Shown: piece by piece, positions 53,542 to 62,936 of the stretch
Layout: every line of letters begins with the position of its first letter
How positions within the stretch are numbered: position 1 is the stretch's first letter
Assembly: GCF_020819555.1 (NCBI RefSeq)
Contig: NZ_JAJHJB010000019.1
Span: forward strand, 38,893 to 102,892
Direction: 5' to 3'
Origin: Pelosinus baikalensis
Lineage (GTDB): Bacteria > Bacillota > Negativicutes > DSM-13327
Length of the DNA: 64,000 nt
Program-made: the position numbers and the translations under genes
Notes under the pieces: model-generated
The model's input: the letters and a program-made list of their open reading frames with translations, nothing else
The model's database searches: none
Told to the model about the DNA's origin: nothing

Positions 53542-54420
53542 ATGAAAAAACCATTATTTATCGGATCAGCAGTAGCGATTGTAACTCCCTTTACTGACAA
53601 TGGTGTTAATTATCAAACCTTAAAAGAGCTGATTGAGTTCCAGATTAAAGGTGGCTCTGATGCCATTGTAATCTGTGGAACCACAGGAGAGGCTTCTACT
53701 ATGCCGGATGATGAGCATATTGCCGTTATCAAATTTGCGGTAGAAGCAATCAACAAACGCGTACCAGTCATAGCTGGTACAGGCAGCAATGATACCCGCC
53801 ATGCCATCGAATTATCGAAAGCGGCGGAAGAAGTTGGTGCTGATGGTATTTTATCAGTCACCCCATATTACAATAAAGCTACGCAAAAAGGTTTATATGA
53901 ACATTTTAAAGTCATTGCCAATAACGTAAAGATACCCATGGTCTTGTATAATGTGCCTAGCAGAACCAATTTGAATATTAATCCTGAGACCGTAAAGGCA
54001 TTATCACAAGTTGATAATATTATCGCCATTAAAGAATGCAACCTTGGGCAAGTAGGAGATGTAGTAAATTTATGTGGAGAAGATTTTGCAGTATATTCTG
54101 GTGATGATAATACTGTATTGCCCATGTTGTCACTAGGTGGCAAAGGCGTCATTTCTGTTATGGCAAATATTATTCCCCAGGATACTCACAATATGGTTGA
54201 GCGTTTTTTCCAAGGTGACAGCAAGGGTGCTATCAAACTGCAACTTCAAACATTGAATCTCATAAAAGCATTATTCAGCGAAGTCAACCCGATTCCTATT
54301 AAAGCTGCTGTAAATTTACTGGGCTTTAAAGCTGGTCACTGTCGTATGCCACTGACAGAAATCAGCGAGAATAACCTTGAGCTTCTTCGCACTGAAATGA
54401 AAGCTTACGGATTACTATAA
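53542..54420 (+). CDS. dapA: 4-hydroxy-tetrahydrodipicolinate synthase
   Basis: The 292-aa TIM-barrel enzyme has GSAVAIVTPFTDNGVN, GTTGEASTMPDDEH, VTPYYNKATQKGLYEHF with the catalytic Tyr, NVPSRTNLNI, and AIKECNLG with the Schiff-base Lys. It condenses pyruvate with aspartate semialdehyde in the lysine/DAP pathway. It is full length and stands alone with its own terminator, as dapA duplicates often do; a role as an N-acetylneuraminate lyase-type paralogue is possible but the motifs fit DapA. Confidence 0.9.
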   Translation: MKKPLFIGSAVAIVTPFTDNGVNYQTLKELIEFQIKGGSDAIVICGTTGEASTMPDDEHIAVIKFAVEAINKRVPVIAGTGSNDTRHAIELSKAAEEVGADGILSVTPYYNKATQKGLYEHFKVIANNVKIPMVLYNVPSRTNLNINPETVKALSQVDNIIAIKECNLGQVGDVVNLCGEDFAVYSGDDNTVLPMLSLGGKGVISVMANIIPQDTHNMVERFFQGDSKGAIKLQLQTLNLIKALFSEVNPIPIKAAVNLLGFKAGHCRMPLTEISENNLELLRTEMKAYGLL

Positions 54421-54464
54421 TTGGTTCATTCATCGCTGCACGGTTGTGTATTAACTGCCCAGTA

Positions 54465-54519
54465 AAAAATGTACCTGAGCAATAGAGCTAGAGTCTCGAT
54501 TGTTCAGGTACATTTTTTT
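54465..54519 (+). terminator. Terminator after dapA
   Basis: AAATGTACCTGAGCAAT pairs with ATTGTTCAGGTACATTT around an 18-nt loop, followed by a T-run. Confidence 0.9.
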
Positions 54520-54617
54520 CTATTTGCTTATTCAGATGTTTTAAGTATTTTGCTTTATCTTCCGATATAACTAGTAGAATTAACAGGTAACATGTTTATC
54601 GTAGGAGGAGGATTCTT

Positions 54618-55748
54618 ATACAAAGTGTAACGATAGATGAAATTCAGCCAGGCATGTACTTATCAAAACCGCTCATGTCAGCTGATGGTACAGTTTTGCT
54701 CCATGAGGGCATCGTTATGAAGGAACGGTACATTGAGTATCTTCGAAATAAAGGCTTCACCTCTCTCTTTGTAGGTGAACCGCAAATTCAAGAGATCATC
54801 GCCCTGGAGGAAGATTTTTATGGTTCTAAATACAAAAAGGAAGCCATTGGTGCTGCGCGAGATGCAATTCATCACTTTAGTGTAGGCAAAGGCGTAAACC
54901 TCAATAAAGTAAAAAGCCTTGTCAGTGAATGGATTAATCAGCTCGGCGAGAAGCCGGAGAACATGATGAACCTTCTGGATATACGCCGTAAAAAGGGGTA
55001 TATGTTCTCTCATGCCGTCAATACTTGCATTTTGTCAATTATGACGGGTATTGCTATGGGATATGATGCTAAACAGTTAGATGAGCTGGGGCTCGCTGCG
55101 ATACTTCATGATGTTGGCAAAATAAAATTTTCAAAGAACGTAGCACGGCAGTTTCCCGGTTATTTGACAAGACGTGAAAAAGAAGAGTACAAGCGGCATC
55201 CGTTTTACTCTTTGGAGATCCTGCGGAGAAATAATACAGTATCTGTCAATGTTCTTAACGCCTGCTTTCAGCATCACGAACGCTGGAATGGCAGTGGTTA
55301 CCCCATGGGTCTTAAAGGGGACTCTATTTCTGAATATGCCCAAATTATTAGTATTGCTGATGTCTATGAGCGTTTGATCGTGGGGATGCCACATCGCCTG
55401 CCGACGCCTGTGTATTATGCAGCTGCGATTTTAAGTAAAGCTGCAGGAGAGTATTTTAATCCGGTCATTGTTGACAAGTTTAACCAGAATGTTGCCATCT
55501 ATCCGATTGGAAAGACGGTGCGGCTAAACAATCAGCAAAGTGGTGTAATTCTTGGTGTTGATCTAAAGAATAAAACTACGCCAGTTGTCCGCATTACGTC
55601 CAGTCAAGATGAGCAGGACATCGATCGAATTGTTGAACTTGATCTAATAAAAACGCCTGAACTTTTCATCGTCGATTTTGAAGAAATACCTCCAAGTTAT
55701 TCGCAAGTTCATGCTGATCAGGCATATATTTCTCACATCAAAGAGTAG
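54618..55748 (+). CDS. HD-GYP-domain protein, apparent ATA start
   Basis: The 376-aa frame has the family's N-terminal IDEIQPGMYLSKPL segment, a linker, and an HD-GYP domain: SHAVNTCILSI, AAILHDVGKIKF (HD), FQHHERWNGSGYPMGLKG (HHE-GYP) and SIADVYERLI. HD-GYP proteins are c-di-GMP phosphodiesterases; all metal ligands appear intact. The first canonical in-frame start is ATG 54654, which truncates the conserved N-terminus and has no ribosome site. AGGAGGAGG (54603-54611) sits 6 nt before ATA 54618, which would complete the domain, so ATA is the probable start. Confidence 0.85.
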   Translation: MQSVTIDEIQPGMYLSKPLMSADGTVLLHEGIVMKERYIEYLRNKGFTSLFVGEPQIQEIIALEEDFYGSKYKKEAIGAARDAIHHFSVGKGVNLNKVKSLVSEWINQLGEKPENMMNLLDIRRKKGYMFSHAVNTCILSIMTGIAMGYDAKQLDELGLAAILHDVGKIKFSKNVARQFPGYLTRREKEEYKRHPFYSLEILRRNNTVSVNVLNACFQHHERWNGSGYPMGLKGDSISEYAQIISIADVYERLIVGMPHRLPTPVYYAAAILSKAAGEYFNPVIVDKFNQNVAIYPIGKTVRLNNQQSGVILGVDLKNKTTPVVRITSSQDEQDIDRIVELDLIKTPELFIVDFEEIPPSYSQVHADQAYISHIKE

Positions 55749-55774
55749 CAGGCATATCTTCAGCTACTCTTTTC
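55744..55774 (+). terminator. Terminator of the HD-GYP gene
   Basis: GAGTAGC (55744-55750, overlapping the stop codon) pairs with GCTACTC (55764-55770), then TTTT. Confidence 0.85.
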
Positions 55775-56059
55775 TGACAGACTTATAATGGATATACCAA
55801 TTTTAAAATTGCATCGTATGCAAAAAAGACGAAAACCTCCAATCCATCTTTAGCAATGAGATGAATTGGAGATTTTTCATAATTATTGATGATTGGAATA
55901 GATACTATTGATTTCAGCTTAGATAGTTAGTAGCAAAGATAAAAAAAATAATTTCGCTTGCAAATGACTCTTTATGGTTCCTTTTATCTTATTGCCACTC
56001 TGGTCTGCAACTTCTTTTTACAAGTCGAAGCTTTTCCTAGATCGGCTGAGAATGCTGTA
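55749..56059. other. Intergenic region with a second hairpin
   Basis: No gene is seen. CTCCAATCCATCT (55837-55849) pairs with AGATGAATTGGAG (55859-55871) with one mismatch, followed by ATTTTT; it is a further plus-strand terminator, or serves the convergent rpiR-type gene. Confidence 0.6.
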
Positions 56060-56923
56060 TTATATTTTACGTTTGGCAATTGACTTACGTACCTTGTTCA
56101 TATTTTCGATGATTGTATCCTGTTGGCGGAGAAGCGATCCAATGTATAAAACATCGACAATGGCCAGGTGAATTAAGCGTGAGGCCATAGCTTCTGAACG
56201 GTAATTGATTTCTCTGCCCATACCATGAAGTGAAATATCGGCCAATTGGCTGAGAGGTGATCGTATATAACTAGTAATTGCAATGGTGGTAACATGATTG
56301 CTTTTTGCCATAGCAACAGCATCTAGTATATCACGATTAGCGCCAGTATGAGATACCGCAATAACTAAATCACCAGGTTGGAGCAAAGTGGCTGATGCGA
56401 TTTGTAGATGTGGGTCAGAGTAAGCCCTTACGGAAATACCAAAGCGCATAAAACGGTGCTCAATGTCGGAAGCGATTACTGCCGATCCGCCTGAGCCGTA
56501 AACATCAATCCGACGTGTGTTGGTGATCGCTTGGATCGCATTTTCAATTGCTTCTTCGTCAATGATCTTAAGGGTATCTTGCAGACCTTCATTTATGCCT
56601 AAGAAAATCTTGTTAGTCATATTTCTGATGGAATCGGTAGGATCAACTTCTTTATAGACGGATTCTAAGGGAGTATATAAATCCCCGGCAAGGGCAATCT
56701 TCAATTCTTGGTACCCCGAAAAACCTAATTTTTTGCAAAGACGAAAAACAGTTGCTTCTGCATTCTTCGCAGCTTCCGCTAATTCCGTGATGGTCATATG
56801 TATGACTTCAGAAGGATTTTCCAGAATATAAGTTGCAGTTTTTTGTTCGGTCTTAGTTAAATCATTAAAACCACTGCGTATACGCGGTAAGCATGAATTC
56901 AAGGTGCTTTCCGTTCTTTCCAT
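56060..56923 (-). CDS. MurR/RpiR-family transcriptional regulator
   Basis: The 287-aa protein has the HTH_6 N-terminal domain (LTKTEQKTATYILENPSEVIHMTITELAEAAKNAEATVFRLCKKLGF) and a SIS sugar-phosphate binding domain (about 125-265, RIDVYGSGGSAVIASDIEHRF and AVSHTGANRDILDAV). It binds sugar phosphates in the cytoplasm and controls sugar genes. It is divergent from the gluconate permease remnant and gluconokinase, so a gluconate-6-phosphate-responsive regulator is the natural inference. Confidence 0.88.
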   Translation of the reverse strand: MERTESTLNSCLPRIRSGFNDLTKTEQKTATYILENPSEVIHMTITELAEAAKNAEATVFRLCKKLGFSGYQELKIALAGDLYTPLESVYKEVDPTDSIRNMTNKIFLGINEGLQDTLKIIDEEAIENAIQAITNTRRIDVYGSGGSAVIASDIEHRFMRFGISVRAYSDPHLQIASATLLQPGDLVIAVSHTGANRDILDAVAMAKSNHVTTIAITSYIRSPLSQLADISLHGMGREINYRSEAMASRLIHLAIVDVLYIGSLLRQQDTIIENMNKVRKSIAKRKI

Positions 56924-57064
56924 TTCTTAACCTCCAACCTTTGTGAGAAGAGAAAATTGGATTTTTATGTATCAATATTGTATCAGACACCTTAAAACCA
57001 TGCAAGTTTGCTATTTGGTATAGTAATTCTTTTAATAAAAACTTGCAGAATTTTTTTTGAGATA

Positions 57065-57093
57065 TTGCCTTTCCCCAAAAAAGAGTATATTAT
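57065..57093 (+). promoter_or_regulatory. Promoter of the gluconate genes
   Basis: TTGCCT (57065-57070) and TATTAT (57088-57093) with 17-nt spacing. Downstream, CTAAGTCC (57219-57226) and GGACTTA (57252-57258) form an inverted repeat in the leader. The rest of 56924-57351 is AT-rich with no gene. Confidence 0.6.
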
Positions 57094-57351
57094 AATAAGT
57101 GAAAATATTTTTCAACAATTACATAAATTCAGATAATGAATTTCAGAAGATATATTATCTGATGTCTACCTCGTGGCCCACTTCTTCTATCAAGTTAAAA
57201 ATGAGGGCCCGCGAAGGACTAAGTCCGGCAGCTATATGACTAAGATTCGGTGGACTTAAGAGATGAATCAAGCCTTTTTATAGAAGTTTGAATTTTCCCA
57301 TTATAGTAGTGGTCCCATATATGAAATTATCAGCTAAAGGTATTTATATCC

Positions 57352-57869
57352 TTGATGATTGTTTCCTTTTTCGTTGGATTATCTACGGGAATGCTTCTTG
57401 ATAAAATCGTTGCATCTATCCAGGCTGGTCTGGGTAATACATTAAGATTCATTGCAATTGTATTAGGCTTGGGAACCATGCTTGGTAAGTTAATGGAAGA
57501 ATCGGGTGCTGCTGAACGGGTAGCACGTACGCTGATTAATCGCTTTGGTGAGAAAAATGTGCATTGGGCAATGATGTTTGTTGCTTTTATTGTTGGTTTG
57601 CCAACGGCTATCTTAGCTGGGCCTGTTTTTGCTACGTTTATTAGTAAAAAGATAAAAATTGCGCCGCCTCAAAGCATGACAAATACGTAAAAATTGGTCG
57701 TACTGATGAGGAGTTACCTGGGTTTGGCATTACGATCATTACGATTCTTTTTCCCGTATTTTTAATGCTGCTGTCAACTTTTGCTGATATTTATTTGGAA
57801 AAGGGTACTACTGCTCGTGGTTTTCTAAAGTATAAAAAGGCAAGATTGATTGCTTGTGTTACTCTTTAA
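57352..57869 (+). pseudogene. GntP-family gluconate permease remnant
   Basis: Two pieces of a GntP permease remain. The first (57352-57690) reads SFFVGLSTGMLLDKIVASIQAGLGNTLRFIAIVLGLGTMLGKLMEESGAAERVA, the second helix and family signature. After a stop and a frame change, ELPGFGITIITILFPVFLMLLSTFADI follows, a segment from the middle of the family. The start, much of the middle and the whole C-terminal half (normally 440-450 aa in all) are gone. Confidence 0.85.
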
Positions 57870-57886
57870 GTGATTGTACATGAACA

Positions 57887-57928
57887 AGAAAGAAATGATC
57901 AAACCATTAGTTTGGATCATTTCTTTCT
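57887..57928 (+). terminator. Hairpin upstream of gluconokinase
   Basis: AGAAAGAAATGATC (57887-57900) and GATCATTTCTTTCT (57915-57928) form a perfect 14-bp stem in the gap between the permease remnant and gntK. It has no clean T-run, so it may stabilise or attenuate the gntK message. Confidence 0.6.
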
Positions 57929-57978
57929 ACTACTACTATATAGAAGATAAATGTGTTATAAAAGGGGAGGTTGTTAAT

Positions 57979-59520
57979 ATGAATACACAAAAGATTATTG
58001 GTGTAGATATTGGCACAACCGGTTGCCGAGCCGTTATATATCAGCAAGATGGTACGACGGTTGGCAGTAAATCTGTAGAATATCCATTATATACACCACA
58101 AGCTGCCTGGGCTGAACAAGATGCAGAAGAGATATTGCAAGGGGTGTTAGTCGTATTAAAAGAAGTTATCGCTGAGGCAAGATTAGCTCCCCATGATATT
58201 GCAGGAGTATGTTTTAGTTCTGTTATGCATAGCATGATTCCTGTAGATGCTGCTGGTCATCCTCTAGATCGTATGCAAACATGGGCTGATTCCCGTGGGC
58301 AGGACTACATTGAAAAAATAAAAGCATCTCATGATGCCGACTCTATATATTTTAAAACGGGTTGCCCAATTCATCCTATGTATCCTTTGTTTAAAATGAT
58401 TTGGTTAAAAAATGAAAGAGCGGAGATTTTTTCTCGTGCGGTTAAGTTTATTGGAATTAAAGAATATATCTGTCATCACTTACTAGGCAAATATCTGGTA
58501 GATGAATCCATTGCATCTGCTACGGCTGTTTACAATATTCATGCTCGCACGTGGGATAAAGACTTACTTGATATGGTAGGAATTACAGCAGATAAATTAT
58601 CAGAGATACTGCCTACCACTCATATTGAAAGGAGTATCAAACCGGAGATTGCTGCTATGCTAGGTTTAGCACCAGATACTGCTATCATTTTGGGCGCTAG
58701 TGATGGGGTTTTATCTACCTTAGGTTCAGGTGCTGTCAATCCTGGTCAAGTTACAGCTATGATTGGTACTAGTGGTGCTGTACGGATGATCACTAACAAA
58801 CCACAGGCTGATGAAAAACAACGCACCTGGTGCTATAATTTAGCTGGTGATACCTGGGTTTTAGGTGGTGCACTTAGCAACGGTGGTGTAGCATTTCGGT
58901 GGGCTCGGGATAAATTTGCGACAACAGAACAGCGTGTTGCTGCAAATTTAGGGCTTGATACTTATGAAATTTTAGGTCGCTATGCAGAGCAAAAGCCTGC
59001 GGGTTGTGAGGGTTTAATTATGTTGCCTCATTTCTCTGGAGAACGGGCACCTTATTACAATGCCAATTCTCGAGGAGTATTATTTGGTCTTAACCTTAAT
59101 CATGGTAAACGCCACTTGATTCGAGCAACGCTAGAAGGAATTATTTATGGGATGTTTAGTATTTTTAAATCCTTAGAAGAAGTTGCAGGAGCAGTAAATG
59201 AAATCCGGGTTGGGGGTAGCTTTACTCGTTCAAAAGTATGGGTTCAGATCATGGCAGATGTTTTTGGCCGAACCATTCATGTTCCCGGAGAACCAGAAGG
59301 ATCAGCTTTTGGTGCTGCAGTTTTGGGTATGTATGCTTTAGGCATAATTGGTGACCTTAAAGAAGTGGAAAAGTTTATTACAATAAAAGAAACGTACAAT
59401 CCTAATGAAGACAATAAAGAAATTTACCAGAAACTCTTTGGTATTTATGAAAGAATATACTGGAACCTGCAAAAGGAATATGAAGAAATAGCTGAAATTC
59501 AACGTAATTGGAAAAAATGA
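57979..59520 (+). CDS. gntK: Gluconokinase, FGGY family
   Basis: ATG 57979 lies 8 nt after GGGGAGG. The 513-aa kinase has IIGVDIGTTGCRAVIY (ATP phosphate loop), GVCFSSVMHSMIPVD, TWADSRGQDY, GASDGVLSTLGSGAV (catalytic Asp), IGTSGAVRM and a C-terminal EIRVGGSFTRSKVWVQIMADVFGRTI adenosine site. This is the FGGY gluconate/xylulose group, and GntP/RpiR neighbours favour gluconate, giving 6-phosphogluconate. The gene appears intact although the permease in front of it is destroyed. Confidence 0.88.
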   Translation: MNTQKIIGVDIGTTGCRAVIYQQDGTTVGSKSVEYPLYTPQAAWAEQDAEEILQGVLVVLKEVIAEARLAPHDIAGVCFSSVMHSMIPVDAAGHPLDRMQTWADSRGQDYIEKIKASHDADSIYFKTGCPIHPMYPLFKMIWLKNERAEIFSRAVKFIGIKEYICHHLLGKYLVDESIASATAVYNIHARTWDKDLLDMVGITADKLSEILPTTHIERSIKPEIAAMLGLAPDTAIILGASDGVLSTLGSGAVNPGQVTAMIGTSGAVRMITNKPQADEKQRTWCYNLAGDTWVLGGALSNGGVAFRWARDKFATTEQRVAANLGLDTYEILGRYAEQKPAGCEGLIMLPHFSGERAPYYNANSRGVLFGLNLNHGKRHLIRATLEGIIYGMFSIFKSLEEVAGAVNEIRVGGSFTRSKVWVQIMADVFGRTIHVPGEPEGSAFGAAVLGMYALGIIGDLKEVEKFITIKETYNPNEDNKEIYQKLFGIYERIYWNLQKEYEEIAEIQRNWKK

Positions 59521-59643
59521 AGGCTGAGTAAAATGAGTTGAATTCTCTTTGTAAAAATAGTGTATAGTAGGCTCCTAGGGGTCTACAATACACTACTAAG
59601 AGTAATACCATCCATTGGGATTTTAATCCTTACATATTCTTGT

Positions 59644-59672
59644 TGACAATATTGTTGAGAAATGATATTATA
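59644..59672 (+). promoter_or_regulatory. Strong promoter of tRNA-Ser(GGA)
   Basis: TTGACA (59644-59649) and TATTAT (59667-59672) with 17-nt spacing, 46 bp before the tRNA. Confidence 0.85.
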
Positions 59673-59717
59673 TTTCTTGCAGTCAAGTAATATAAATTTG
59701 ACTGGTGTAAACACCTT

Positions 59718-59807
59718 GGAGAGATGTCCGAGCGGTTGAAGGAGCACGCCTGGAAAGCGTGTGTACGGGAAACTGTACCGAGGGTTCGAATCCCTCTCTC
59801 TCCGCCA
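59718..59807 (+). tRNA. tRNA-Ser(GGA)
   Basis: The 90-nt sequence folds as a serine tRNA: acceptor GGAGAGA with TCTCTCC, D arm, anticodon loop CTGGAAA (anticodon GGA, reads UCC/UCU), long variable arm, T loop GGTTCGAATCC and encoded CCA. It is intact, unlike the fragment at 18347-18410, which has anticodon CGA. Confidence 0.97.
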
Positions 59808-59890
59808 TAAAATTTTAATAGGGATGTCAGTAAGTACTGATAGTTGTTGGCGTAAAATTTAATATTTTAGCCATTTATTTATTTTAGAGT

Positions 59891-60014
59891 GGGGCCACAG
59901 CAAAAGTTGGGTCTTACGCAATGGGAACTCATGAACCCCGTCAGATCCGGAAGGAAGCAGCGGTAAGTGATAATTTTTATGTGCCGTGAGGTTGCCTGAC
60001 TTTTGTTGTGGCCC
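59891..60014 (+). ncRNA. ffs: Signal recognition particle RNA
   Basis: Complementary ends GGGCCACAGCAAAAGT (59892-59907) and ACTTTTGTTGTGGCCC (59999-60014) enclose the invariant SRP helix 8 with CAGATCCGGAAGGAAGCAGC. It guides Ffh to nascent membrane proteins. The order tRNA-Ser, SRP RNA, dnaX is common in Firmicutes. Confidence 0.95.
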
Positions 60015-60222
60015 GACGCTAAAATGATGAATGCAACCTAAGAAGCAACCAGATTTCTGGTTGCTTCTTAGTGTATTCTATGGAAGAAATGATCAGAGTG
60101 TTAGCCGCTCTTGACTTTACAACGATAGAAAAGCGAGCCTAACTGTAGTTTGCTCATCAAAGAAAAAGGGAAAGCTACTTTCGTGTAGAATACCATAAAT
60201 GTTGTAAGGAGGTGTTGGGTAG

Positions 60223-61953
60223 ATGGCTTATGTTGCGTTGTACCGCCAGTGGCGCCCACAGGATTTTGAAAATCTAGTAGGACAAAAGCATATTAGTGTT
60301 ACTTTGAAAAATGCAATTGTATCGGGGAAAATTGCCCATGCTTATTTATTTTCGGGACCACGAGGTACAGGAAAAACAAGTACTGCCAAGATTTTGGCGA
60401 AATCTTTGAATTGCATACATGGTCCGACACCTGAGCCTTGTAATGTGTGCTTAAATTGTCAGTCGATTAATACTGGAACCTCTATGGATGTATTTGAAAT
60501 TGATGCTGCCTCTAATCGGGGGATTGATGAAATTCGCGAACTTCGGGAGACTGTTAAGTTTGCGCCTGTAGATGGTCGGTATAAGGTATATATCATCGAT
60601 GAAGTACATATGTTAACAACTGAGGCGTTTAATGCACTATTAAAGACATTAGAAGAACCGCCTGCCCATGTAGTGTTTATTCTGGCCACGACGGAAGCGC
60701 ATAAAATTCCAGCGACAATTCATTCGCGTTGTCAACGTTATGATTTTAGACGTATCGATGCTGAAGCAATAGAAGGTCGCTTAACTGCAGTTGTTCAGCA
60801 CGAAGGGCTAAATGTAGCACCAGATGCATTAAAGTTGATTGCTTCTCATGCAGATGGAGGGCTTCGGGATGCTCTAAGTATTCTTGACCAATGTACTACC
60901 ATGGAAAATGGGATAATTACTGCAGAGAAGGTTCGACAATTATTAGGTCTTATCGGCCATGAGTGGGTATGGAGTATTACCGAAGCGTTGGCGGAACGTG
61001 ATTTTAAAGCGGTATTGATGGCATTAGGAGAATTAATTGCACTAGGTAAAGAAGTACGTCAGATACTCTTAGAAGTGGCTTTATATATGAGAAGTATCAT
61101 GCTATTCAAAGCTGCTCCTGATATTGATAGCATTGAATTATATGGAGATGATCGAAATGTATTAGCCAAGCATGGAGAACAGTTTAAGCATGATGAATTA
61201 ATTGATATGATCAAGATATTAAATGAAGGTGCCAATGATGCAAAATGGGCGCCTGAGCCTCGAATTACAGCAGAGATGACCCTGTTGTCCCTTTGCCGTC
61301 GTTCAGCACAAGCAGATATGGCGAACTTGCTGGAACGAATAGCAATATTAGAAGAGAAAGTATCGGGGCAGTCCTTCCCACGAATAGAGCCCCCAATTAT
61401 AAAACAAGTAGAAACTGTGCGTCCCCCTACCCCGGTAAAGCCGGTTGTTGTTCAACCCGTGAGTCCAAAGTCGATAGAAAAAGTTGAGGTAAAGCAGGAA
61501 ATATCCCATGAGCAACCACAGACAGAACCCGTTGTGAGTAGCAGCTCGTCATCAAGCGATGTAAAAGAGATTTGGGACAATGTCCTTAAAGAATTGGTGG
61601 CAAGTGGTAAGCGTTCTGTACATGCCTGTGTTTCTCAAGGGAAATTGATAAGCTTGGATGATAAACAGGCTATTGTGCAGTTTGCAGCTGCTTTTCCTAA
61701 GGAACGTACTGAAAAAGAAGATTATCGAATTATGATAGAAAAAGTATTAACCCAATTTTGTGGAAAAACAGTGCAACTTTGTTGTATACTGGGAAGTGCA
61801 GCGGTAGCCCCAAAGGCAGCTGCTCTACCGCCTAAGGAGAAGCCGGTCACGACTGCACCGCCGCTGGAAGAAGAAGTTCACCCGGCTTTGCGTCAGGCTA
61901 TACATATGTTTGGTGGTAAGGTTATAAAAAAAGAAGAATACAAGGGGGATTAA
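60223..61953 (+). CDS. dnaX: DNA polymerase III subunits gamma/tau
   Basis: The 576-aa clamp-loader ATPase has Walker A GPRGTGKT (45-52), the zinc-binding Cys64, Cys73, Cys76 and Cys79, the IDEVHMLTTEAFNALLKTLEEPP Walker B/sensor region, and a proline-rich linker (about 390-445) before the C-terminal polymerase-binding tau domain. It loads the beta clamp. No obvious programmed frameshift site was seen. AAGGAGGTG precedes the ATG; ybaB follows by 3 bp. Confidence 0.96.
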   Translation: MAYVALYRQWRPQDFENLVGQKHISVTLKNAIVSGKIAHAYLFSGPRGTGKTSTAKILAKSLNCIHGPTPEPCNVCLNCQSINTGTSMDVFEIDAASNRGIDEIRELRETVKFAPVDGRYKVYIIDEVHMLTTEAFNALLKTLEEPPAHVVFILATTEAHKIPATIHSRCQRYDFRRIDAEAIEGRLTAVVQHEGLNVAPDALKLIASHADGGLRDALSILDQCTTMENGIITAEKVRQLLGLIGHEWVWSITEALAERDFKAVLMALGELIALGKEVRQILLEVALYMRSIMLFKAAPDIDSIELYGDDRNVLAKHGEQFKHDELIDMIKILNEGANDAKWAPEPRITAEMTLLSLCRRSAQADMANLLERIAILEEKVSGQSFPRIEPPIIKQVETVRPPTPVKPVVVQPVSPKSIEKVEVKQEISHEQPQTEPVVSSSSSSSDVKEIWDNVLKELVASGKRSVHACVSQGKLISLDDKQAIVQFAAAFPKERTEKEDYRIMIEKVLTQFCGKTVQLCCILGSAAVAPKAAALPPKEKPVTTAPPLEEEVHPALRQAIHMFGGKVIKKEEYKGD

Positions 61954-61956
61954 GAT

Positions 61957-62283
61957 ATGTTTGGGAATATGGGAAACATGGCTGGTATGATGAAGAAAAT
62001 GCAAAAGCTGCAAGGTGAAATGAGTAAAATGCAAGAAGAACTTAAAACGCGTACCTTGGAAGCTACCGCAGGTGGCGGCGCAATAAAAGTAGTTATTACT
62101 GGTGAAAAACAAATTCAATCTTTGAAAATTGATCCCAGCGTAGTGGATGCAGAAGACATGGAGATGCTGGAAGACTTGGTGACAGCAGCCGTCAATGAGG
62201 CTATTAAAAAAGTCGACGATATGATGGCTCAAGAAATGGGAAAACTCACTGGTGGTATGAATCTGCCTTCTGGTTTATTTTAA
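61957..62283 (+). CDS. ybaB: YbaB/EbfC-family nucleoid-associated protein
   Basis: The 108-aa protein begins MFGNMGNMAGMMKKMQKLQ and has the TAGGGAIKVVITGEKQIQSLKIDP core of the tweezer-shaped YbaB dimer that binds DNA. It lies between dnaX and recR in the usual order, with very short spacings that indicate one operon. Confidence 0.96.
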   Translation: MFGNMGNMAGMMKKMQKLQGEMSKMQEELKTRTLEATAGGGAIKVVITGEKQIQSLKIDPSVVDAEDMEMLEDLVTAAVNEAIKKVDDMMAQEMGKLTGGMNLPSGLF

Positions 62284-62286
62284 ACG

Positions 62287-62883
62287 ATGCAATATATAGC
62301 ACCATTGGCGAAATTGATAGAGCAGTTTCGCGCACTGCCGGGAATCGGTTCTAAATCAGCTGCACGTTTAGCGTATCATGTTTTAGAGATGGATAAATCT
62401 CGAGCAGAAAGCTTAGCTCAGGCGATTATAGAGGCCAAAGAGAAAATTGGTTATTGTGATGTTTGTTTTAATTTAACAGATTGTAATCCTTGTTCTATTT
62501 GTCGGGATGCTGGACGGGACGTCAGCATCGTGTGCGTGATGGAAGAACCGCGGGATGTAGCTGCTGTGGAACGTACGCGAGAATATCGCGGCAGGTATCA
62601 TGTATTGCATGGACAGTTATCTCCTTTAGAAGGGGTTGGACCTAATGATATTAGAATAAAGGAATTGCTAACACGTATTGGAGAGGGAGAGATCCAAGAA
62701 GTGATTATGGCAACCAATCCGGATGTAGAAGGTGAGGCTACAGCAATGTATATTGCGAGGCTATTAAAACCTCTAGGGATAAAAGTCACCCGAATTGCTC
62801 ATGGATTGCCAGTAGGTGGCGATTTGGAGTATGCTGATGAAGTGACTTTGTCCAAGGCTATGGAAAATCGCCGAGAAATGTAA
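62287..62883 (+). CDS. recR: Recombination protein RecR
   Basis: The 198-aa protein has the helix-hairpin-helix (FRALPGIGSKSAARLAYHVL), the zinc finger CDVCFNLTDCNPCSIC, the Toprim domain starting at CVMEEPRDVAAVERT and the Walker-like ATNPDVEGEATAMYIARLL. It works with RecO/RecF in gap repair. Starts 3 bp after ybaB. Confidence 0.97.
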   Translation: MQYIAPLAKLIEQFRALPGIGSKSAARLAYHVLEMDKSRAESLAQAIIEAKEKIGYCDVCFNLTDCNPCSICRDAGRDVSIVCVMEEPRDVAAVERTREYRGRYHVLHGQLSPLEGVGPNDIRIKELLTRIGEGEIQEVIMATNPDVEGEATAMYIARLLKPLGIKVTRIAHGLPVGGDLEYADEVTLSKAMENRREM

Positions 62884-62936
62884 TGTTTAAATACTCCTGT
62901 TTTTGGTAAAAATAACCGTAAGACAGGAGGGGAATT

